A stretch of 64,000 bases of DNA from positions 13,377-77,376 of the forward strand of contig JAEZOA010000041.1 of NCBI GenBank assembly GCA_023441625.1, read 5' to 3'. The notes under the pieces were generated by a model, which saw only the letters and a program-made list of their open reading frames with translations, was not told where the DNA came from and did not search any database. The translations under genes were made by a program, and so were the position numbers. Below are positions 45,202 through 51,928 of this stretch, piece after piece (the stretch's first letter is position 1; every line of letters begins with the position of its first letter). This stretch comes from Bacillota bacterium (GTDB lineage Bacteria; Bacillota; Clostridia; Acetivibrionales; DSM-1351).

Positions 45202-47872
45202 ACCAAGTATCTCCACACTTGACATCTACAGTAATTGGAACGCTCAGTGATACTGCATTTTCCATACAATCCTTTAATAGATTAGAAACCTCTTCTAATT
45301 CATTTCTCTCAGTTTCTATAATTAGTTCATCATGCACCTGTAATATCAATCTTGATTTTAGCTTTCTCTTTTTTAATTCTTTATAAACCTTTACCATAGA
45401 TATTTTAATAATATCTGCTGCACTTCCTTGTATTGGCGTATTCATTGCTACACGCTCTCCAAAAGAACGGGTATTAAAATTACTGGACTTAAGCTCAGGA
45501 AGGTATCTCCTTCTGTTAAAAAGGGTAGTCACAAAGCCTAATTCTTTTCCCTTTGTAACAGTCTCACTCATATATTCTTTTACACTTGAATACTTATCTA
45601 AATATTCATCTATATACTTTTTAGCTTCCTTCTTAGTCACCCCAATGTCTTTTGACAGACTAAAATCACCTATTCCATATACAATACCAAAGTTTACAGC
45701 TTTTGCTCTGGAGCGCATAATTGGAGAAACCTCATCAATTGGAATTCCAAAAACCTTTGAAGCTGTTGTGGTATGAATATCTTCATTGTTATTAAATGCT
45801 GATATCATATTTTTATCACCTGTAATATGTGCAAGTACTCTTAACTCAATCTGTGAATAGTCAGCATCAAGCAAAACAAAATTTGAATCTGTAGGAATGA
45901 AAACCTTTCGTATTTTTCTTCCCATTTCTAATTTAATTGGTATATTCTGAAGATTTGGTTCTGTACTACTGATTCTTCCTGTTGCAGTTACAGTTTGGTT
46001 AAAATTAGAATGAATTTTGCTGGTTTCCTTATCCAATACTGCTAATAGACCATCTGCATAAGTTGATTTTAATTTCATTAATTGTCTGTATTGGAGTATT
46101 CTATCAACTATTTCATGTTTTTGAGAAAGCTGTTCTAATACCTCTGCATCTGTTGAATAGCCAGTTTTAGTCTTTTTTATAGCAGGTAAGCCTAGCTTCT
46201 CAAATAAAATTACACTCAATTGCTTAGGTGAATTTATGTTAAAGTCCTCTCCTGCTAACATGTATATCTCATTTTCTAAAATAACAAGCCTTGAATCTAA
46301 CTCTTTTGCATACGCCTTTAAGCTCTCTACATCCACCTTAAAGCCCCAGTGCTCCATATCTGCAAGTACCTCTACAAGTGGCAGCTCAATATTATAAAAC
46401 AACTCATTCTGACCATTAGACTCAATAATAGGCCCAAACTTCTGAGCTAGATTAAATATAGCCTCAGCACATGCTGCACAAATTGCATTAGCATCTACAT
46501 CTATTCCTTGCTCTAGCTTTCTGCCATGCTTATCATATAATACAGCAGCGGGAGTAACAAATTTATTTAAGTTATCCTCTGCAAGCTCAGAAATAGTATA
46601 ACTCGCTCTTGTGGGTTCTATTATATATGCAGCTATCATAGTGTCAAAAGCGATACCATTAACCTGTATTCCTTGAGCTGTCATATACTTGATAAATCGT
46701 TTCAGGTCATGCCCATATTTTTTAATTTCATCGTTTTCAAGAATACTTTGTAAGGTTTTTATTACCATATTACATGTAAAATCCTGGGATAACATCACAA
46801 CTGCAGGAGCATAATTAGCTCCACATGCATATATGCAGAAATCATCAATAACGCTATCAGAAGGGTCTATATGGTAGTAAATGGTCATTTCTTTGGTAGC
46901 TTTGACTGCTTCAATATATGATTCCAACTCACTTATTGAATGAATAGCAATATGCACTGTACTTATATTTGAAGAATCCTGTGAAACAGGCACATTGCCT
47001 AAGCCAAATTTTTCAATGAAGGTTCTAAACTCTAATTTTTTGAAAATATCATAAAGCTTTTCCTTATCGAAGTCCCTTCTTAGAAACTGGTCCATATTAG
47101 AAAGATTTGGCATTCTTCGCTCAATAGTAGCAAGTCTCTTACAAAGGAAAGCTAAATCCTTATTTGCCAAGAGCTTCTCACGAACACCTTTCTTTTCAAC
47201 CTTCTCAATATTCTCATAAATTTCTTCTATGCTGCCGAACTTTATAATTAATTCAAGAGCAGTTTTTTCTCCTATCCCAGGTACTCCAGGAATATTGTCT
47301 GAAGCATCTCCCATTAATCCTTTTACATCAATAAGTTTATCAGGGGTTACTCCATATTTTTCCACGACTCTTTGGAAATCGTACTCATCTGTCTCAGTTT
47401 TATTTCCTCTGGTTACAGGTAGCTTTATCCTTGTGGTATTTGATGCTAGCTGTAAGGAATCCCTATCTCCAGTTAATAATATCGCTTCCATACCTTTTTC
47501 TTCTGCACATAAAGAAATAGAGCCTAAAATATCATCAGCTTCAAAGCCCTCAACTTCAACTCGTTTAACATTCATTGCATCAAGTACCTGCTTGATAATG
47601 GGAACTTGGACAGCTAAATCTTCAGGCATTCCTTTTCTCTGAGCTTTGTATTGATCATATTCTTTATGCCTAAAGGTTGGTGCTTTTAAATCAAAAGCTA
47701 CACATATATATTTAGGTTCTTCCTCAGCTAAATATTTAGATACAATATTTATAAATCCAAATACAGCATTAGTGGGTAAACCCTCTGTAGTTGAAAGTGT
47801 GGTAGCTTTGCTTAAACCATAAAATGCCCTATTTAGAATACTATTTCCGTCAACAATCATTATCTTATCCAA
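45188..47872 (-). CDS. polA: DNA polymerase I
   Basis: The 894-residue protein has an N-terminal 5'-3' nuclease domain (VDGNSILNRAFYG, EGFEADDILGS, LTGDRDSLQL, DNIPGVPGIGEKTAL). A central region related to the 3'-5' exonuclease follows, in which I cannot find the acidic catalytic motifs, so proofreading is probably lost. The C-terminal polymerase domain has motif A LLDADYSQIELRVLAH, motif B RSRAKAVNFGIVYGIG and motif C LQVHDELIIE. It is intact and of normal length, hence very likely the housekeeping copy, although it lies inside the murA-interrupting segment. Confidence 0.96.
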   Translation of the reverse strand: MDKIMIVDGNSILNRAFYGLSKATTLSTTEGLPTNAVFGFINIVSKYLAEEEPKYICVAFDLKAPTFRHKEYDQYKAQRKGMPEDLAVQVPIIKQVLDAMNVKRVEVEGFEADDILGSISLCAEEKGMEAILLTGDRDSLQLASNTTRIKLPVTRGNKTETDEYDFQRVVEKYGVTPDKLIDVKGLMGDASDNIPGVPGIGEKTALELIIKFGSIEEIYENIEKVEKKGVREKLLANKDLAFLCKRLATIERRMPNLSNMDQFLRRDFDKEKLYDIFKKLEFRTFIEKFGLGNVPVSQDSSNISTVHIAIHSISELESYIEAVKATKEMTIYYHIDPSDSVIDDFCIYACGANYAPAVVMLSQDFTCNMVIKTLQSILENDEIKKYGHDLKRFIKYMTAQGIQVNGIAFDTMIAAYIIEPTRASYTISELAEDNLNKFVTPAAVLYDKHGRKLEQGIDVDANAICAACAEAIFNLAQKFGPIIESNGQNELFYNIELPLVEVLADMEHWGFKVDVESLKAYAKELDSRLVILENEIYMLAGEDFNINSPKQLSVILFEKLGLPAIKKTKTGYSTDAEVLEQLSQKHEIVDRILQYRQLMKLKSTYADGLLAVLDKETSKIHSNFNQTVTATGRISSTEPNLQNIPIKLEMGRKIRKVFIPTDSNFVLLDADYSQIELRVLAHITGDKNMISAFNNNEDIHTTTASKVFGIPIDEVSPIMRSRAKAVNFGIVYGIGDFSLSKDIGVTKKEAKKYIDEYLDKYSSVKEYMSETVTKGKELGFVTTLFNRRRYLPELKSSNFNTRSFGERVAMNTPIQGSAADIIKISMVKVYKELKKRKLKSRLILQVHDELIIETERNELEEVSNLLKDCMENAVSLSVPITVDVKCGDTWYETK

Positions 47873-47953
47873 ATAATTTAAAGCCTCCCAGCATTATTTA
47901 TTGATAAAACTTGGCTTTTCAAGTCTTTAGCGAAGATAAAAGCCTAAGTTAAC

Positions 47954-49147
47954 TTATTCTTGCACAAAAAACACTCTTATAGTAATCATTTCCTTTTCAG
48001 AAACTACTTTATTCATTTCTTCAGTAAGTATTGTTTTTTCGTTCTCAAAAGCGGTTATACTCTCGCCCTTTTTAAGAGCTTCTTCAATATTCTTATCGAT
48101 TTCAATTATTTGATTATTTAGTTCATTGTACTTATCAGTAATATCCTTATTAATTATATCAGTTTTGGTGTTTAATTCTAGCTTATAATTTTTTGCTTTA
48201 GCATCTAATGTGCTATATATACTTAAAGGTAAATAATAATCAATATAATTATCGCTTACAGCTGAGGCGGTAACTGTGCTTAGAGCAGAATTTTCAATTT
48301 TACTACTAACTGAATCAGATTTTAGCTCAATTGCACCTGCTTCCTTCATAAACTCTTCCAAAGCTTCAATTTCTATATGTTCTGGAGATACCTTTAAACT
48401 TTTTTCTACATAATTTGAAAAGTATTCTTTTGTTCCAGCATCATCAATTGAAGCAACATAAGAGAATACGTCTAGTACCTGTTCATCAACAAGCCTGTTA
48501 TCACTTGAGTTAGACTCTTGCTTTGCCTGTGTACTATTAGCCTCCCCTGTTGCTGTTGACTTATTAAACTTTATAGAAGGTAATACTTTTTCATCGAAGG
48601 CTACAATTACATCAGCACCTGCCGTTATTGTATTGCCATTCTCCTTAGCAGCAGCTGTATTACCATTTGCTGCACTATCAGCAGTACCATTGTTGCCAGC
48701 CTGTAAACTTTCTTTAGCAATACTACTGCCAGAATACTCGCTTACAGCACTGGTGGCCTGAGCCTTATCAGATTTCATGTCAGTCGAGTCCTTTGATGGC
48801 CCCATGTGTGGAAGCAAATTGTAAGCCAGTACAAAAATAACAAAAACAGCTGCAGTTGAAAGAGTAGCAAACAGTTTTTTATTATGCAAAATGAAGCTAA
48901 ACTTTGGATTGCTCTCTTTTTCACTAATTTCTATAAGTCGACTATGGAGGGATTCTGAAAAGTTATCTGGAAGCTGGATTCCCTGGTCTTCTCTACATAA
49001 ATCAACAAGAAGTGAGGCTTCCTTAAGTTTTGCAGCACACTCGCTGCAGCCTTCGAGATGCTTTATAAATTGGATTCTAATTTTATCATCTAGTAAATCA
49101 TCTATATATTGTGAAATATACTCATCACTTTGTTTGCAAAAATTCAT
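47954..49147 (-). CDS. Anti-sigma factor with zinc-finger domain, membrane-bound
   Basis: The N-terminus has a zf-HC2 anti-sigma motif (FIKHLEGCSECAAKLKEA, about residues 28-45). A membrane segment follows near residues 88-108 (LFATLSTAAVFVIFVLAYNL), then a Ser/Asn/Ala-rich extracytoplasmic region. The C-terminus resembles DUF4349-type proteins, with a coiled coil (about residues 335-385) just before a final beta strand (MITIRVFFVQE). It is co-directional with and 21 bp after the ECF sigma gene, so it is inferred to hold that sigma factor inactive. Confidence 0.86.
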   Translation of the reverse strand: MNFCKQSDEYISQYIDDLLDDKIRIQFIKHLEGCSECAAKLKEASLLVDLCREDQGIQLPDNFSESLHSRLIEISEKESNPKFSFILHNKKLFATLSTAAVFVIFVLAYNLLPHMGPSKDSTDMKSDKAQATSAVSEYSGSSIAKESLQAGNNGTADSAANGNTAAAKENGNTITAGADVIVAFDEKVLPSIKFNKSTATGEANSTQAKQESNSSDNRLVDEQVLDVFSYVASIDDAGTKEYFSNYVEKSLKVSPEHIEIEALEEFMKEAGAIELKSDSVSSKIENSALSTVTASAVSDNYIDYYLPLSIYSTLDAKAKNYKLELNTKTDIINKDITDKYNELNNQIIEIDKNIEEALKKGESITAFENEKTILTEEMNKVVSEKEMITIRVFFVQE

Positions 49148-49168
49148 ATATTCTCCCTCCCTTCATTA

Positions 49169-49765
49169 CTATTTGACGTAGTCAGTAAATAAATGTTCCT
49201 TTTCTTTGCACAATAAATCTCTCAGTTCTGATCTAGCCCTACTGATTCTTGATTTAACAGTTCCAACAGGAGCTTTAATAATTTCACCTATTTCCTCATA
49301 ACTGAAACAATTAAAATCTCTAAGCACTATTATCATTCTGTTTTTTTCATTCATTTTAGACAAAGCTTCGTTAATTGCTTTCCTTTGAGCATTAACCTCC
49401 GCCACTTTCTCAGGCCCAGGTTTATTTGAAACCAAGCTATCTTTTATCTTTAAATCATCAAAGGTATTTTGCTCTATTGATATAAATTTCTTGTTTTTAT
49501 TTTTTCTTAAATAATCGAGACATACGTTAGTAGCAATACGATACAGCCATGTGGAAATGGAACAATTACCTTTAAAATCCTTTATGTACCTAAAAGCTTT
49601 TATGAAAGCCTCTTGAGCCTGCTCACTTGCATCCTCAGAATTGTTCAACATTCTATAACAAATATTTAATACTTTCCCATAGTAGCTACTAGTTAATTCC
49701 TCAAATGCCTGTATATCTCCCTTTCGTGCTTTTGTCAGCAAACTATTCTCATTCTCTAATCCCAT
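49169..49765 (-). CDS. ECF-type RNA polymerase sigma factor (SigW/RpoE-like)
   Basis: The 198-residue protein has sigma region 2 (ALTKARKGDIQAFEEL-like start, SISTWLYRIATNVCLDYLRKN) and region 4 (LSKMNEKNRMIIVLRDFNCFSYEEIGEI, APVGTVKSRISRARSELRDLL, read in parts). There is no region 1 or 3, as in extracytoplasmic-function sigma factors. The frame extends to 49810, but the ATG at 49765 gives the usual N-terminus. It pairs with the anti-sigma gene downstream. The signal and regulon are unknown. Confidence 0.9.
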   Translation of the reverse strand: MGLENENSLLTKARKGDIQAFEELTSSYYGKVLNICYRMLNNSEDASEQAQEAFIKAFRYIKDFKGNCSISTWLYRIATNVCLDYLRKNKNKKFISIEQNTFDDLKIKDSLVSNKPGPEKVAEVNAQRKAINEALSKMNEKNRMIIVLRDFNCFSYEEIGEIIKAPVGTVKSRISRARSELRDLLCKEKEHLFTDYVK

Positions 49766-49810
49766 GCCTTTTGATCCTACTTTCTTATAATAGGTCCAAA
49801 TCAATACCAT

Positions 49811-50019
49811 ATAGTGTTACAAATTATTATAACATAATATATTGTTTCTGTATTGTTAGAGTTAAATTTATGCTTTGTATACTTTATACAATTATATATA
49901 TCTTTTTCTACATTTTTTTTCTATTTAAGCGGAAGGTTTTTTATAAGTTTTATAGAACTTTAATGTATAAGTAAAAAGTATTTTAAGACAAAGTGTTAAA
50001 GAAATTATAAAAAAATCAA
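49811..50019. other. Intergenic region upstream of the ECF sigma gene
   Basis: About 210 bp of A/T-rich DNA between divergent transcripts. I see no open frame or clear hairpin. It must hold promoters for the sigma gene (minus) and the response regulator (plus), but I cannot assign them with confidence. Confidence 0.4.
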
Positions 50020-50140
50020 GGAGGTACCGAGCCCCATTTCTGTCAAGGTAATGCACATTTCATTGAGGAAAGAAACTTTCCTTTAGGAAAGGAACTTTAC
50101 TTTATTCTTGTGTGAAATGCTGGGCATGGGCATAATTATG
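50020..50140 (+). promoter_or_regulatory. SD-hairpin-AUG start element of the response regulator gene
   Basis: GGAGG (50020-50024), TACCGA, then GCCC (50031-50034) pairs with GGGC (50128-50131), extended by an AT/AT pair across a bulged C. Exactly six bases (ATAATT) then precede the ATG at 50138. The hairpin interior has extra arms CATTTCA/TGAAATG and a pair of CTTTCC/GGAAAG blocks. The SD is over 110 nt from the ATG in linear sequence. CCGAG before the stem and GGGCATGG(G/A)CATAA after it are shared with the gatD element. Confidence 0.75.
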
Positions 50141-50551
50141 ATTAGTACTATACTTGTGACTGATGATAGTGCTTTAGACAATGCAATTATGAGAAATTAT
50201 CTTTACAAAGAGCGCGTTAACATTGTATCTGCACTCAATGGAAGAGAAGCATTAGATTTAATAGAAAGTAGAAATATCGATATTATTATACTCGATTTAG
50301 AAATGCCTGTATTAGATGGCTTTGGTTTTTTAGAGGAATTTTCTAAAACCAATTTCTACAAAGAAATTCCTATTATTATTGCATCTGGAATTGAAGAAGA
50401 TGAGATTGAAAAAGTGTTTGCATATGATATTTATGATTTTATTCGTAAACCAATAAATAGCATGAATAAACTTATATTGATTAACAAGATAAGAAAAGCA
50501 TTACAATTTAGAAAAATGATTGTTGAGTTAAGGAAAAATTCCGAAAAGTAA
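50138..50551 (+). CDS. Single-domain response regulator
   Basis: The 137-residue protein is a receiver domain: acidic pair in ILVTDDSALDN, phospho-Asp in IIILDLEMPVLDGFGFLEEF and lysine in DFIRKPIN. A basic helix follows (KALQFRKMIVELRKNSEK) but no DNA-binding or enzymatic output domain. It is preceded by a structured start element. Its stop codon lies inside the 12-bp arm at the border of the murA-interrupting segment, so it is the outermost gene of that block. The partner kinase is not in the window. Confidence 0.9.
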   Translation: MISTILVTDDSALDNAIMRNYLYKERVNIVSALNGREALDLIESRNIDIIILDLEMPVLDGFGFLEEFSKTNFYKEIPIIIASGIEEDEIEKVFAYDIYDFIRKPINSMNKLILINKIRKALQFRKMIVELRKNSEK

Positions 50552-50563
50552 CACACCCACCTG
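50545..50563. repeat. Right junction: inverted arm plus direct repeat
   Basis: AAAGTAACACAC (50545-50556) is the inverted counterpart of the left arm at 39539-39550 (11 of 12 match). It overlaps CACACCCACCTG (50552-50563), the direct-repeat copy that encodes MurA Gly-Gly-Cys on the minus strand. Confidence 0.9.
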
Positions 50564-50900
50564 GATAGCTTATAGTTACTTTTCCTTCTCTAGCCAAAAG
50601 TGGTCCCATTAAAATTATTGAAGACCTCATTTCTGTCGCTAGGTTTTCAGGTACAAAAGTAGAGGATATTGTTGAAGAATCTATGATTGCTGTATTATCC
50701 TCTACTTTTACTTTACATCCTAGATTTCTTAGAATATCTAAGATTACTTCTACATCTTTAAACATTGGGCAATTTTTAATTACATTCTCGCCACCGTTTA
50801 ATATAGTAGCTGCCAGTATTGGTAAAACAGAATTTTTTGCTCCTTCAATTTCAATTTCACCTCTTAATTTTTTACCTCCAGTGACTAATAATTTGTTCAT
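50552..50900 (-). pseudogene. murA: MurA N-terminal part (interrupted gene, 5' segment)
   Basis: The first 116 codons of MurA are intact from an ATG with GGAGG 7 nt upstream. They include the Lys22-Asn23 motif (EGAKNSVLPILAATIL), RNLGCKVKVEDN, TEMRSSIILMGPLLAR and the catalytic loop SYPGGC, whose Cys116 corresponds to E. coli Cys115. After the Cys codon the frame runs into unrelated sequence antisense to the response regulator and stops at 50508. Joined to the part at 38609-39537 it makes a continuous 421-codon MurA in frame. A short leader frame (MYINNVPK) with its own AAGGAGG lies just upstream. Confidence 0.95.
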
Positions 50901-50934
50901 AAATTACACCTCCGTCACTTTGGGACATTGTTGA

Positions 50935-51202
50935 TATACATACTTCCACTTTCTTTCCCTCCTTGTATAGCTTAACGATATTAAAGATTAATATTATAAT
51001 ATGATATGAATATACTAATAGTCATTTTATAGAAATCAGAACTTACTTGTTTGAATATGTATCCCCGCATTACTATTTTATGCTCTTGTTATTAAAGTGT
51101 TACTCAACTTTATATTGTAGATTATTGATGCTAATTCAGGGAACTATTGCAGTACTGTATTTAATTTTTTCTTGCATAGCTCCCATCCTTAGCTTTTTTT
51201 GT
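50935..51202. other. Intergenic region upstream of the murA 5' segment
   Basis: About 270 A/T-rich bases. It contains AAGGAGGG followed by a GTG and then an ATG that could encode an eight-residue peptide (MYINNVPK) ending just before the murA ribosome site. Otherwise I see no gene; the murA promoter should be here. Confidence 0.4.
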
Positions 51203-51472
51203 TTATGCCATTTGTGATTCTAAATTTTTAACCTTCTGTTGTGCCATTGTTATTTCCTGTGGATTGGCATTTTGAACAGTATACCATCCCTTTTGTGTCA
51301 TAATATCAAAAACCTGCTTTTGCCCATTGAAGGTGTTAGTCAAAATACTCTGCGCATCATTTCTGAGCATTGGACATGCACTTTCAAGTATTAAAGTGGT
51401 TAATGAAGATGCAGCTAACTTGTGTTCATTTAAAACTGATTCCATTATCTCTTTGTCTGTTAAGCTTGCCAA
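51203..51472 (-). CDS. CotF-like spore coat protein
   Basis: The 89-residue protein resembles the coat F (ferritin-like helical) family: LTDKEIMESVLNEHKLAASSLTTLILESACP, in part NEHKLAASSLTTLILES, then FDIMTQKGWYTVQNAN. The start is a TTG with GGAGGTGATC eight bases upstream. It lies 14 bp after a related small helical protein gene; together they likely form a small coat or spore-associated operon. Confidence 0.85.
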   Translation of the reverse strand: MASLTDKEIMESVLNEHKLAASSLTTLILESACPMLRNDAQSILTNTFNGQKQVFDIMTQKGWYTVQNANPQEITMAQQKVKNLESQMA

Positions 51473-51486
51473 AAGATCACCTCCTA

Positions 51487-51681
51487 TTATTGTGCAGCAG
51501 TATTAACATGTTTCATTAAAAGTTGTAAATTGTTTTTTTCTTCACTTGCCAACTGGTTGCAGAGATTTTTCACTTGGCTGTCAGCAGCCATTTGTGCACA
51601 ACCTTGCAAATATTTTATGCAACTTCCGCACATGCTAATATTATCTTGTATCAGCATTAGTTCTTTACTTGTAAGCGGCAT
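51487..51681 (-). CDS. Small helical, coat-like protein
   Basis: A 64-residue predicted all-helical protein (SKELMLIQDNISMCGSCIKYL ... CNQLASEEKNNLQLLMKHVN) with three clustered cysteines (MCGSCIKYLQGC). Similar short proteins precede CotF-type genes in clostridia. AGGAG precedes the ATG. The function is inferred only from its neighbour. Confidence 0.7.
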   Translation of the reverse strand: MPLTSKELMLIQDNISMCGSCIKYLQGCAQMAADSQVKNLCNQLASEEKNNLQLLMKHVNTAAQ

Positions 51682-51776
51682 TTTAGTTCTCCTTTTGGAT
51701 TAAATTTTATATCCCTATTATTTTTATCAAAAATAAGAAAAATATTCTTTATTTACTTTTGGTAAAATAATAAAAA

Positions 51777-51805
51777 ACGCAAGTTGGTAACCCAACATTG
51801 CTTAT
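51777..51805. repeat. Small repeated hairpin, copy 2
   Basis: ACGCAAGTTGG, a loop GTAACC-type, then CCAACATTGCTTAT: the same arms as at 31801-31830 with a different loop. On the minus strand it is followed by GTTTTTTATT, a terminator-like tail. No gene reads into it from that side apart from possible antisense transcripts. Confidence 0.65.
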
Positions 51806-51928
51806 AATAAGATAAATAGTTAATATTTACATTCATCTAATTGAAATATTTATATAGATATGATAATCTAATCCATTATGTAAGGCTTTATAGTTTATAC
51901 AAAATCCACTTATAAGAGGTGTATTTTA

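Larger units (their letters stand above)
39538..50551. mobile_element. 11.0-kb segment inserted in murA
   Basis: This block separates the two halves of murA. The start-to-start distance of the flanking direct repeats is 11,026 bp. It carries murT, gatD and aroF (plus), then an unknown gene, slt, coaE, polA, an anti-sigma gene and its sigma factor (minus), and a response regulator (plus) whose stop codon lies inside the right arm. No integrase, transposase, phage or conjugation gene is present. Ends carry 12-bp inverted arms (11/12 match) that would flank an 8-bp spacer in a circle. The contents look like chromosomal backbone genes, so calling it a mobile element is an inference from the junctions only. 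Confidence 0.6.

Noticed and set aside
45180..47642. Short plus-strand frames opposite polA and coaE
   Set aside because: Antisense shadows without start signals or recognisable motifs.
39538..50551. Prophage, conjugative element or CRISPR locus in the inserted block
   Set aside because: No phage structural, relaxase, transposase or cas gene and no regular repeat array occur there or elsewhere in the window.
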